A stretch of 11,194 nucleotides of DNA, from the NCBI GenBank assembly GCA_015233755.1, contig JADFXA010000054.1, forward strand, positions 1-11,194. The letters run 5' to 3'. Under the pieces are notes generated by a model. The model was not told the DNA's origin. It saw nothing but the letters and a program-made list of their open reading frames with translations, and did not search any database. Origin of the DNA: Desulfamplus sp. GTDB taxonomy: Bacteria > Desulfobacterota > Desulfobacteria > Desulfobacterales > Desulfobacteraceae. Position 1 is the first letter of the stretch. The number at the start of each line of letters is the position of its first letter. Positions 1-6,722 of the stretch are shown here, in pieces. The position numbers and the translations under genes were made by a program.

Positions 1-1
1 T

Positions 2-106
2 ACGTTGCCTGAAAAGAGAGACATAATAGAAAAAATTAAAAATATTACAAAAAGTTTAATTATTAATATTTTTTTGCTAATGGTGGTTATTTTATTTGCA
101 TTATAA
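2..106 (+). CDS. C-terminal fragment of an unidentified membrane protein
   Basis: The reading frame is open from base 2 to a TAA at 104-106 and gives 34 residues, so the gene starts before the window. The visible part begins with a charged stretch (LPEKRDIIEKIKNITKS) and ends in a hydrophobic run (LIINIFLLMVVILFAL). That is the form of a final transmembrane helix with a cytoplasmic lysine-rich flank just before the stop. The family cannot be named from so little. The fragment could be a chance open frame in AT-rich DNA, but the amphipathic-then-hydrophobic pattern argues for a real gene end. No convincing terminator follows it. Confidence 0.4.
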   Translation, partial: TLPEKRDIIEKIKNITKSLIINIFLLMVVILFAL

Positions 107-280
107 GGAGCTTTAAGGACTTTAAAAGATGGTTTCAATTAATTTCACCTCATTTTTAAGTTTTATATATAAAAATTGACTTCAGATATCTGAAAAAAAC
201 ATATCATTAACTACCTGTCAATAGAATTATCTTCAAAAGTCAGTTTTAACGTTTATTGAGTGAAGCTTTTTTATACTAAG
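107..280. other. AT-rich intergenic stretch
   Basis: This stretch lies between the end of the left-edge fragment and the stop of the LysM gene, so two transcripts probably converge here. It holds a perfect 14-bp palindrome at 181-194 and weak interlocked inverted repeats (TCAATA/TATTGA and CTTCA/TGAAG between about 218 and 265). No stem followed by a clean T-run was seen. A 16-codon ORF at 129-179 (+) has a passable AAGGA upstream but nothing else to support it. Confidence 0.4.
181..194. repeat. Perfect 14-bp palindrome
   Basis: TTCAGATATCTGAA equals its own reverse complement. It could be a dimeric-regulator site or a short hairpin (5-bp stem, ATAT loop). On the plus strand it is followed by A's, and on the minus strand by GTCAATTTTTA, so it is a poor intrinsic terminator. 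A 14-bp palindrome can also occur by chance in AT-rich DNA, and no regulated gene start lies nearby. Confidence 0.3.
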
Positions 281-1519
281 CTATTTATAATTACCCATTA
301 AAGTTGTGTTAGTAATAGTATCTTTTGAATGTGGAGTAACCATAATATCTCCTGGCGTTATATCTTTATACGAATACGTAATCAATGCAGAAGATGTTTT
401 ATCTTCCATGTGCAATACGACGAGTTCTCCTATACGTTCAGTTTTTTCTACAAATTTATCTGGCTCAATTAATTCACCCCTTGGTTGATTGTAAATATCA
501 TAAAACTGACCAGTTTGTAGCCCATCAACTTTTCCCTTATCTATGAACACAATAGCATTTTCCGCAATTTGTTCATTATGTTCCTCAGAAAATAAAATTT
601 TTGCATTCATATTTTCGTTAGACTGCCTTACAAGAATTTTCGAATCAACAGAGTTATAAGGGATAAGAATGTCATCTGCAAAAATTGTACGGTACGCTTT
701 AATAATTTTTCCCTCTATCTGAGATACCTGCTCATGACATCTACAAGGCTTTGATTTCAACTTAGTTACCTCCACAACTCCTGTTATGTAATGCTGAACT
801 AATGGAAAGGTTGTTGAATTTTTATCTCTAATATAGAAAGTTCTGAGGATTTGAAATTGATCTCCGACCATAATATTAGATTCGTCATTAACTTGGAGAT
901 ATACCCCATTATCAATATTAATCTCTTTCTGAAATTGTGGCATACATGACATAATCTTTCCAATAGGGTTTACAGGTCTCTCTTTTATATAACCTACACT
1001 CTCCATAAGGGGATAAAAATAGTAGTAAGGTTGATTAACTTCAATTTTTTCAAGTGTTTCGGTAGGAGTAGATACAGGTGGTAGTGAAGCTGATTGATTT
1101 GTATTTGATGAATTTCTATGGTCATAGAGGTATATTGTCTCACCAGGATATATCCAGTGCGGGTTGCGAATATGAGGATTTCGACCCCATAATGCTGGCC
1201 ATCTATATGGTGATTGCAGTTTTTTATCTGAAATATCCCATAGTGTATCACGTTTTTTAACATTATAAATTTCGCTATATTCTGGTTTATTTTTTTGATC
1301 TAATAATTTTGATGATTTCTCTTCTAATACTCTCTCTTGCTCTTTTTTGTCAGAATTTGAATTGGTTTCATTGGCTATTGAGATGTTGGTGCAGCAGATT
1401 GTTAGAGATATAAAAAAAAGAAGATTAAAGGTATAAAAAGATAGGTGTTTTGTTGTTTTTAAAATATAAGAAAATAATCTCTTTTGTTCTTTGATATAAT
1501 ATTTGTTATTAACAAACAT
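281..1519 (-). CDS. Secreted LysM-domain protein with two beta-rich modules
   Basis: This 412-residue envelope protein probably binds peptidoglycan. Residues 1-49 look like an export signal with an unusually long, Lys-rich n-region, a hydrophobic core (FNLLFFISLTICC) and a likely cleavage after SIA. Residues 55-80 are charged linker. Residues 85-131 are a LysM domain: YNVKKRDTLWDIS at its start, WPALWGRNP in the middle and NPHWIYPGETIYL at its end. After a Ser/Pro/Thr linker come two beta-rich stretches of similar design (about 206-288 and 322-396), each with a VGDQF/TGQFYDIY-like start and a GDIMV or DDILIPY end. Proteins of this design are annotated in deltaproteobacteria only as LysM proteins, and the exact function is unknown. 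The start is supported by AAGGAG six bases upstream and a TATAAT box about 38 bases upstream. No catalytic domain is visible, so an anchoring or scaffold role is more likely than hydrolysis. Confidence 0.85.
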   Translation of the reverse strand: MFVNNKYYIKEQKRLFSYILKTTKHLSFYTFNLLFFISLTICCTNISIANETNSNSDKKEQERVLEEKSSKLLDQKNKPEYSEIYNVKKRDTLWDISDKKLQSPYRWPALWGRNPHIRNPHWIYPGETIYLYDHRNSSNTNQSASLPPVSTPTETLEKIEVNQPYYYFYPLMESVGYIKERPVNPIGKIMSCMPQFQKEINIDNGVYLQVNDESNIMVGDQFQILRTFYIRDKNSTTFPLVQHYITGVVEVTKLKSKPCRCHEQVSQIEGKIIKAYRTIFADDILIPYNSVDSKILVRQSNENMNAKILFSEEHNEQIAENAIVFIDKGKVDGLQTGQFYDIYNQPRGELIEPDKFVEKTERIGELVVLHMEDKTSSALITYSYKDITPGDIMVTPHSKDTITNTTLMGNYK

Positions 1520-1556
1520 TGGTAACTCCTTGTTTTTTAGATTTTAACATCATTTA

Positions 1557-1562
1557 ATTATA
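1557..1562 (-). promoter_or_regulatory. Candidate -10 box for the LysM gene
   Basis: Read on the minus strand this is an exact TATAAT, placed so that transcription would begin about 30 bases before the ATG at 1519. No good -35 hexamer lies 17 bases upstream (GCTAAA there), so the call rests on the -10 and its position. If real, the LysM gene can be transcribed separately from the lipoprotein gene. Confidence 0.35.
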
Positions 1563-1650
1563 CCGCAAGCTATAATAAATTTAGCTCTTATATACATAAA
1601 GAACTTAACTTATTCAGATAGCAGTATATATTTTGCACTATTAATTGAGA

Positions 1651-2595
1651 TCATCTACCAATATAAATCTCTTGACCTACACCTGGCTCTTTTTTAAGAG
1701 CAGTCTTTTTAGAAATAACCTTATTAGGACGATTTCCAATTATAATATCATTAGGTTTTAAGTCTAATTGGATAAAAGAACTTTCATCAAAAGGAATCTT
1801 AAAAACTCTATTTAGGTTATAATCTCCAACCCAAAAATGTTTTTCTGCAAGTTCAACTGAAGTTGGTCTTGTAACTGTTTCAGGAAGTTTTGCCTCATGT
1901 GTGATATTGCCTGTTTTGACATCTAACCTTAAGAGACGTGGTGTATAACATCTTTTTTCGCTTGTGCGGCAATCATCAATACCAATTACCCAGATATATC
2001 CATTTCCACTACAATCCCATGTAAGACCCGTAGGACGTTGAATTGGAGAGTAATATACATTTGCAATTGACTGAGTATCTGGATTAAACTGCACTATTTT
2101 ATAACTATATTTTGATACTATCCATAACGATTTACCATCAAAAGCTATACCATTTGGGGCTGAAACTGGAGATTTGAATTCTGATACAAAAGTAAGATCG
2201 GGCTTCATTTTAATTATTTTATCATTTCTTCCATCAGCTATCCACAAAAAACCCTCTCCGCAGCACTCTCCTTCCCATGCCATACCACAAACATCCATAT
2301 CCATACGTTGAGGTCCAGGAAATCGTCCAGAAGTGTAAGAACCTCCATTTAACATGGTATCTTTTTTAGAGAATCTATAAAAAGGCTCTGTTACAATATT
2401 ACGGGCAAAAAGTATCTGATTTCCAGTTCCCATGATTACATTTTTGCCATCCCATGCAAGACCTGTAGGGCCTACTTGTGTATCTTGTTCAAATGCAGAG
2501 AAGAGGTCTGTTTTGAATTGCTGAACCCCACATCCTGAAATGAAAATTAACATTAAAAGGATGAATCCTATTTTTTTTAGCTCCTGACTCTTCAT
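1651..2595 (-). CDS. Lipoprotein with a predicted NHL/SMP-30-like beta-propeller
   Basis: This 314-residue protein has a signal ending in a lipobox (IFISGC), with the lipid-bearing cysteine at residue 22. The residue after it is Gly, so outer-membrane sorting is likely. The mature part is built from repeats of about 40-45 residues in which a G(L/I/M)(A/T)(W/F) motif is followed by an aromatic-hydrophobic strand and a (K/R)(I/L)x(K/Q/R)(M/F/L) strand: near residues 44, 104, 149, 190 and 246. This is the pattern of NHL or SMP-30/virginiamycin-lyase-like propellers, with about five or six blades. Those proteins bind ligands or partners, and some are enzymes. I see no clear catalytic residues. 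Six further cysteines (103, 111, 112, 195, 209, 216) could form periplasmic disulfides. AGGAGA lies seven bases before the ATG. The protein may work with the LysM protein encoded next, but that rests only on neighbourhood. Confidence 0.8.
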   Translation of the reverse strand: MKSQELKKIGFILLMLIFISGCGVQQFKTDLFSAFEQDTQVGPTGLAWDGKNVIMGTGNQILFARNIVTEPFYRFSKKDTMLNGGSYTSGRFPGPQRMDMDVCGMAWEGECCGEGFLWIADGRNDKIIKMKPDLTFVSEFKSPVSAPNGIAFDGKSLWIVSKYSYKIVQFNPDTQSIANVYYSPIQRPTGLTWDCSGNGYIWVIGIDDCRTSEKRCYTPRLLRLDVKTGNITHEAKLPETVTRPTSVELAEKHFWVGDYNLNRVFKIPFDESSFIQLDLKPNDIIIGNRPNKVISKKTALKKEPGVGQEIYIGR

Positions 2596-2639
2596 TAATC
2601 TTTCTCCTAAGCCCCTAAGTCTTTTAGTCTTATATCTTC

Positions 2640-2668
2640 ATTAGAACCTTGAATACCATATCTTGCAA
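2640..2668 (-). promoter_or_regulatory. Candidate sigma-70-type promoter for the lipoprotein gene
   Basis: On the minus strand, TTGCAA (4 of 6 to TTGACA) at 2663-2668 and TCTAAT (5 of 6 to TATAAT) at 2640-2645 are separated by exactly 17 bases. The box lies about 45 bases before the ATG. In such AT-rich DNA similar matches arise by chance. If real, it separates this gene from pyrE. Confidence 0.4.
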
Positions 2669-2745
2669 TTCAATATTATTTTTAAATTTTTTTTTCAAGA
2701 AACTTGTGAGATTTATATAATAAAAAACAATCTTTCTGCAAATTA

Positions 2746-3315
2746 TCAATTATTAAAATTATTTTGAGTTATCCATGACAGTAATTCGTCACGACTAACT
2801 ATTGTGGATATATTTTTTACATATTGACTAATATTTTCAATACCACCTTCTTGCCTGTCAACAAGAGTTACTACCTGTATAACATCAAGGCCTTGCTCCT
2901 TTGCCCTTTGAATAGCCTTAATAGTTGATCCCCCAGTAGTTACTACATCTTCAATAATAACAACTTTTTCACCTATTGACATATCACCTTCAACCCATTT
3001 TATCATACCATGATCTTTTGTCTCCTTTCTTATTGAGAATGCTTTAATAGGCTTTTTTTCAAGATGAGATACAAAAGATGTTGCTACCGAAATAGGATCA
3101 GCTCCAAAGGTCAATCCACCGACACCAGTACATCCTGAATTCCTAATTTCATTGAATACAAGATTACCCACAAGATAGATACCCTCTGGGTCAAGCGTTA
3201 CTGGCTTACAGTTAATATAAAATTGACTCATTCTACCTAACGCTAACTTAAATATTGGCTCTTTGCTATATTTGAACGATTTAGTTGATAGAAGTTCTAT
3301 TAATCTTTTTTTCAT
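2746..3315 (-). CDS. pyrE: Orotate phosphoribosyltransferase
   Basis: PyrE joins orotate to PRPP to give orotidine monophosphate and pyrophosphate, the fifth step of UMP synthesis, in the cytoplasm. The 189-residue length is normal for the bacterial enzyme. The N-terminal FKLALGRMSQFYINCKP stretch (22-38) matches the substrate-side region of the family, FSIRKETKDHG (93-103) holds the conserved lysines of the flexible catalytic loop, and VVIIEDVVTTGGST (118-131) is the PRPP-binding motif with its paired acidic residues. GGLTFGADPI (66-75) is also typical. The start has AAAGGAT about eight bases upstream. No other pyrimidine gene is nearby. It is transcribed in the same direction as the lipoprotein and LysM genes, 150 bp upstream, with no evident functional link to them. 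Confidence 0.95.
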   Translation of the reverse strand: MKKRLIELLSTKSFKYSKEPIFKLALGRMSQFYINCKPVTLDPEGIYLVGNLVFNEIRNSGCTGVGGLTFGADPISVATSFVSHLEKKPIKAFSIRKETKDHGMIKWVEGDMSIGEKVVIIEDVVTTGGSTIKAIQRAKEQGLDVIQVVTLVDRQEGGIENISQYVKNISTIVSRDELLSWITQNNFNN

Positions 3316-3340
3316 TTGATTTTATCCTTTTATATTAGGT

Positions 3341-3448
3341 ATAACGGCTGACATTTTGATATAGAAACATCATACATAAGTAAAATATTATTGTAAGAAG
3401 AAGCCTTCACCGATGGAAGAAGCCGTTATGCGGATTCAGCGAAGGCTT
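3341..3448. repeat. GC-rich island with two interlocked inverted repeats
   Basis: In the pyrE/ctpA divergent gap, ATAACGGCT (3341-3349) is the exact reverse complement of AGCCGTTAT (3421-3429), and AAGCCTTC (3401-3408) is the exact reverse complement of GAAGGCTT (3441-3448). The pairs interlock, giving a pseudoknot topology in RNA. GAAGAAGCC also occurs twice, at 3397-3405 and 3416-3424. Bases 3397-3450 are about 52% G+C (28 of 54), against a far lower value around them. This could be a structured leader, a small RNA, or the relic of a small mobile repeat. No open reading frame explains it. Confidence 0.5.
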
Positions 3449-3478
3449 GTTGCAAGAAAAACTGTTTTGCAGCACTCC

Positions 3479-3507
3479 TTGTCAACGTAAGTGTATATAT
3501 CAATAAA
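3479..3507 (+). promoter_or_regulatory. Candidate promoter for ctpA
   Basis: TTGTCA (5 of 6 to TTGACA) at 3479-3484 is followed after 17 bases by AATAAA (4 of 6 to TATAAT) at 3502-3507. Transcription would start about 50 bases before the ctpA ATG and just downstream of the GC-rich inverted-repeat island. The -10 box is weak, so this is a suggestion only. Confidence 0.3.
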
Positions 3508-3566
3508 TTTTATATGAGTCAAACTATCGTATTTTATCGTAAAAGTTAGAAAAAAGGAGTTTAGTA

Positions 3567-5042
3567 ATGAAAAACAAATTGATAACCATGGTCAAATATT
3601 GGATATTTCTGATTTTTATAGAACTTAGCCTAATGATATTTGGATCAATGTATCAACCTACTTTTGCAGAAACTTTGGGAAAAGATGAAGAGACCTATGA
3701 ATCTCTAAAACTATTTTCAGATGTTCTTCAGGAGCTTGAAGAAAATTATGTAGATGAGGTAGACAGTAAACTTCTTATCCAAAATGCTATAAAAGGCATG
3801 GTTAGCAATCTTGATCCTCACTCAAGTTTTATGCCTCCAGAATCCTTTGGAGAACTACAAGACGACACTAAAGGTGAGTTTGGTGGTGTCGGTATTGTAG
3901 TTGCTATAAAAAATGGAGTGTTGACTGTAGTCTCTCCAATAGAAGGAACTCCTGCCTACAAAGCTGGTATTAAAACGGGTGATGTTATAATTAAGATTGA
4001 CGGAGAGGCAACAGCTGATCTTGAGTTATGGCAAAGTGTCAAAAAGATGAGAGGCGAGATGGGAAAGACAGTTGTCCTTACGATTGTAAGAGATGGAGTT
4101 ACAGACCCACTTGACTATAGGTTAATTAGAGACATTATTCCAATGACAAGTGTTAGAAGCGCTACTATTGCACCAGGATATGGTTACGTTTGGGTTACCA
4201 ACTTTAGAGATAAAACAACAGATGAAATAAAAGATGCTTTAAAAAAACTTGAATCAGTTAATAGCCCTTTAAAAGGTCTTATTCTTGATTTAAGAAATAA
4301 CCCTGGTGGCCTTTTGAGTCAGGCTGCCGGAGTGTCAGATGTTTTTCTTGATAAAGGTGTTATTGTATCAATAAAAGGTAGATTTGAACAGCAGACAGAA
4401 GTTTTCGAAGCACATGCTCAAAAAGATGATAAAAAATACCCTCTTGCGGTTCTTATTAATGGAGGTAGTGCAAGTGCATCAGAAATTGTTGCAGGGGCTT
4501 TGCAAGATCATAAAAGAGCATTAATATTAGGTACTACATCGTTTGGAAAAGGGTCTGTTCAGAGTGTAAAACCTCTTCGAGATGGCTTTGGTCTAAAATA
4601 CACTATTGCTCGCTATTATACTCCAAGCGGTAGATCAATTCAGGCAGAGGGTATAAAACCAGATATTGAAGTTGAATATAATCTTGAAGATCAAGATAGT
4701 GAAAAAACTCCAGAACAATCCTCAATGGAAAAAAGAATGCTTCGGGAAAAAGATTTACGAAACCATCTTGAGCCAACAAAAAAGAACATAGATAATGTTA
4801 ATGGGATAAATAAAGAAAATACAAATATCAATAATATAAAAATTGATAAACATGACAAAAAAGATGGTATTTTAAACAATAAAGATGAAAAAGAGAAAGA
4901 AAAGAGTAATAAAAAAGAAGACTCTGTTGAACCTAAACAATCAGCTTCCCTTCTGGATATAGAAAAACTTAAAAAAGATCCTCAAATCCAAAGAGCCTTT
5001 GATATTTTAGTAGGGTATGGAGTTTTCAGTGGAATAAAATAA
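3567..5042 (+). CDS. ctpA: Carboxy-terminal processing protease (S41 family, CtpA type)
   Basis: This 491-residue serine protease would act in the periplasm, trimming or degrading envelope proteins from their C-termini. Residues 1-35 are a signal peptide or anchor ending PTFA. Residues about 45-100 are the N-terminal helical part, with NLDPHSSFMPP. Residues about 103-185 are a PDZ domain (GEFGGVGI at its start, GTPAYKAGIKTGDVI within). The protease core follows, with DLRNNPGG (241-248), SASASE with predicted nucleophile Ser303 and Glu306, and GTTSFGKG with predicted general base Lys328. The 25-residue Ser-Lys spacing equals that of the plant D1 protease. Residues about 375-460 are a Lys/Asn/Glu/Asp-rich low-complexity insertion before a conserved-looking tail (LDIEKLKKDPQIQRAFDILV). 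AAGGAG lies seven bases before the ATG. It is divergent from pyrE and convergent with cooC. Its substrates cannot be read from the sequence. Confidence 0.93.
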   Translation: MKNKLITMVKYWIFLIFIELSLMIFGSMYQPTFAETLGKDEETYESLKLFSDVLQELEENYVDEVDSKLLIQNAIKGMVSNLDPHSSFMPPESFGELQDDTKGEFGGVGIVVAIKNGVLTVVSPIEGTPAYKAGIKTGDVIIKIDGEATADLELWQSVKKMRGEMGKTVVLTIVRDGVTDPLDYRLIRDIIPMTSVRSATIAPGYGYVWVTNFRDKTTDEIKDALKKLESVNSPLKGLILDLRNNPGGLLSQAAGVSDVFLDKGVIVSIKGRFEQQTEVFEAHAQKDDKKYPLAVLINGGSASASEIVAGALQDHKRALILGTTSFGKGSVQSVKPLRDGFGLKYTIARYYTPSGRSIQAEGIKPDIEVEYNLEDQDSEKTPEQSSMEKRMLREKDLRNHLEPTKKNIDNVNGINKENTNINNIKIDKHDKKDGILNNKDEKEKEKSNKKEDSVEPKQSASLLDIEKLKKDPQIQRAFDILVGYGVFSGIK

Positions 5043-5086
5043 ATAGGGTTGCTTCAATTGTCCATTTCAACTACAAGATAAATTCG

Positions 5087-5127
5087 TTTTAAGTTCTGGG
5101 GATTTTAAAAGTTTCCAGAACTTAAAG
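5087..5127. terminator. Stem-loop between convergent ctpA and cooC
   Basis: TTTAAGTTCTGG (5088-5099) and CCAGAACTTAAA (5115-5126) form a perfect 12-bp stem with a 15-base loop, extendable by a G-T wobble at each end. It lies between the two stop codons and would form in RNA from either strand. Neither strand has a run of T's directly after the stem, so it is not a textbook intrinsic terminator. A role in 3'-end protection or in ending both transcripts is still the simplest reading. Confidence 0.55.
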
Positions 5128-5137
5128 CTTATTAGAC

Positions 5138-5917
5138 CTATCCAAGAGTTAGAAGTTTTGCTGCAAGCTGCCTAATCTCGTCAGGAATAGATATAACGTC
5201 ATCAAATGGACGAACTCCCATTCTATCAGCTTCTGCAACTTCATGAAATTCTGGCAAAAATCCTATAATTTCAAAGTCAGAAAGAGATTCTTTTATTCTA
5301 TTTTCATCTTCGCTATTTCTTACACGGTTTCCTAGTATTACAATCTTCTTTATTCCAATATCTTGGCCAAGCTGCCGTATTCTTTCAGCAGCAATTCTGC
5401 TTCTTTGGCCTGGATTTACCACAGCAACAAGAGCATCTACAGATCTTGACGTTGCCCTGCCAAGGTGCTCTACTCCAGCCTCCATATCCATAATAACAAT
5501 ATCTTGTCTTGCAAGAATCAAGTGGTTCATCAAGGCTTTAAGTATAGTGCTTTCGGGGCAGATGCAGCCAGAACCACCTTTTTGGACAGTTCCCATAACT
5601 AACAGTTTTACTCCGTCTCTCTCTCGTGAAAATCGCTCTGGTATATCATCAACTTTAGGGTTCAGTGTAAAAAAACCTCCCATAGTTCCGGGTTTTGCAC
5701 CTGTTCTTTCTGCAATAAGGTCTGATAGTTCTGAAATAGGAGTGATGGGTGGAACTTCAGATATACCAAGTGCAGCAGCAAGGTTAGTTACGGGGTCGGC
5801 ATCAATCGCAATTACTCTATTATTTGGATCAATATTGGCAATGCATCTTGCCAAAAGAGAAGTAATTGTTGTTTTTCCAACACCGCCCTTGCCACCTATT
5901 GCTAATTTTAAGCCCAT
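5138..5917 (-). CDS. cooC: CooC-type nickel-insertion ATPase for CO dehydrogenase
   Basis: This 259-residue P-loop ATPase belongs to the MinD/CooC group, whose CooC members help insert nickel into the active-site cluster of carbon monoxide dehydrogenase in the cytoplasm. GGKGGVGKTT (8-17) is the deviant Walker A loop with a signature lysine (Lys10). AIDADPVTNLAAALG (37-51) is the switch I region, and DIVIMDMEAGVEHLGR (139-154) is the switch II/Walker B region. GSGCICPES (116-123) carries the paired cysteines Cys118 and Cys120 that in CooC bind metal at the dimer interface, which separates CooC from MinD and ParA. NPGQRSRIAAERI is the typical later helix. The length is normal. AAGGAAG lies about nine bases before the ATG. 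No CO dehydrogenase gene is in the window, so its partner lies elsewhere. The related AcsF of acetyl-CoA synthase is an alternative name. Confidence 0.88.
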   Translation of the reverse strand: MGLKLAIGGKGGVGKTTITSLLARCIANIDPNNRVIAIDADPVTNLAAALGISEVPPITPISELSDLIAERTGAKPGTMGGFFTLNPKVDDIPERFSRERDGVKLLVMGTVQKGGSGCICPESTILKALMNHLILARQDIVIMDMEAGVEHLGRATSRSVDALVAVVNPGQRSRIAAERIRQLGQDIGIKKIVILGNRVRNSEDENRIKESLSDFEIIGFLPEFHEVAEADRMGVRPFDDVISIPDEIRQLAAKLLTLG

Positions 5918-6179
5918 AATTTTATTCTTCCTTTTGCCTCTTTATCCTAAATTTATATAGTTAAATTTCGCTTATATCTAAATGTTATTTCACATAAATG
6001 ATAAAGAGATATTATAAAAAAATATATATTGCAATTACTATTCAGAAATATGTATATTCAAAAATAGGTGTTAAAACAAAAAAACAGAACCATTCTTTAG
6101 TAAACAATATCCAGAATATTATAATTTTAAAATATTAATACTAATAACAAAGTTGTTCCTTTAAAATGAGGATTTTATA
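5918..6179. other. Divergent intergenic region between cooC and the receiver gene
   Basis: This 262-bp stretch is very AT-rich and must hold the start signals of both genes. On the minus strand a TATAAT is read at 6016-6011, about 95 bases before cooC, with no good -35 box. Many A/T palindromes occur (for example ATTTTAAAAT around 6123-6132), but they are expected at this composition. No open frame with a ribosome binding site and no strong GC-containing hairpin were seen. Confidence 0.4.
6120..6125 (+). promoter_or_regulatory. Candidate -10 box for the receiver gene
   Basis: An exact TATAAT lies about 55 bases before the ATG. The hexamer 17 bases upstream, TTAGTA, matches the -35 consensus at only three positions. 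I looked for sigma-28 and sigma-54 type boxes, which often drive chemotaxis genes, and saw none in this gap. Confidence 0.3.
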
Positions 6180-6566
6180 ATGATTGAAAAAAGAATACTT
6201 GTAGTTGATGATGATGAATCAATCTGTTTATTGTTAAAATCGGCTCTGGTTACCAGAGGATATGAGGTCTTTACTGCGGTTAATCCATCACAAGCTCTTG
6301 AGATTCTTGATAATAGTACAGTCTTGGTTATTTTTATTGATCTAAATCTCCCAGAGATGAGCGGAGTTGAGCTGTGCAGAGAGATTATAAAACGTAATCC
6401 TTTAACAATTACATACGCAATTACAGGATATGCCTCCCATTTTGAATTGGCTGAGTGTAAAAGCGCTGGCTTTGAAGATTACTTCAAAAAACCAGCTCGT
6501 CTATTAGATATATTTAATGCTGCTGAAAGAGCATTTGAAAAACTTCAAAGGTGGAAGAATAGTTAG
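6180..6566 (+). CDS. Stand-alone response-regulator receiver domain
   Basis: This 128-residue CheY-like receiver has no output domain. Visible family residues are the acidic pocket (ILVVDDDES, Asp11/Asp12), the predicted phosphorylated Asp54 in FIDLNLPEMSG, the switch threonine Thr82 in AITGY, and Lys104 in FKKPAR. After the KP turn the protein ends with one more helix, as in single-domain regulators. GAGGA lies seven bases upstream of the ATG. It precedes a chemoreceptor gene on the same strand by 156 bp, so it may act in chemotaxis or in a phosphorelay. It lacks anything that would separate motor-binding CheY from the many receivers that serve histidine-kinase pathways. No kinase gene is in the window. 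Confidence 0.88.
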   Translation: MIEKRILVVDDDESICLLLKSALVTRGYEVFTAVNPSQALEILDNSTVLVIFIDLNLPEMSGVELCREIIKRNPLTITYAITGYASHFELAECKSAGFEDYFKKPARLLDIFNAAERAFEKLQRWKNS

Positions 6567-6709
6567 TATCTAATTTACATCAAAAAATTTTATTTTTAAT
6601 ATATTTTATAGTTTTTGGAAAATTTGAATTGACTTCTTGAGTTTACTGGATAGCAAATGTTTTTTGCAGGAGGCCAATCAAATTTAGAATTTTTAAGCAA
6701 CAAAATATT

Positions 6710-6714
6710 AGGAG
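6710..6714 (+). promoter_or_regulatory. Ribosome binding site deciding the chemoreceptor start
   Basis: AGGAG ends eight bases before the ATG at 6723. The longer open frame begins at an ATG at 6657, which is preceded by TACTGGATAGCAA with no Shine-Dalgarno match. The extra 22 residues it would add precede a typical short basic MCP N-terminus, so 6723 is the better start. Confidence 0.75.
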
Positions 6715-6722
6715 AATTAGAG

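Noticed and set aside
129..179. 16-codon ORF after the left-edge fragment
   Set aside because: It is too short, and its weak AAGGA could be chance; the peptide shows no leader-peptide codon run or other recognisable feature.
2693..2712. CAAG/CTTG hairpin next to a T-run as a pyrE terminator
   Set aside because: The stem is only four pairs, and on the pyrE strand it is followed by A's, so the T-run is on the wrong side.
5547..5960. 137-codon open frame on the plus strand opposite cooC
   Set aside because: It is antisense to a well-supported CooC, has no ribosome binding site, and its Pro/Ser-rich translation resembles no family.
6657..6722. Upstream ATG that lengthens the chemoreceptor by 22 residues
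   Set aside because: It lacks a Shine-Dalgarno sequence, while the ATG at 6723 has AGGAG eight bases upstream and yields a usual MCP N-terminus.
6567..6722. TTGACT at 6629 as the -35 of a chemoreceptor promoter
   Set aside because: No acceptable -10 lies 15-19 bases downstream, and no sigma-54 type GG-N10-GC pair was found.
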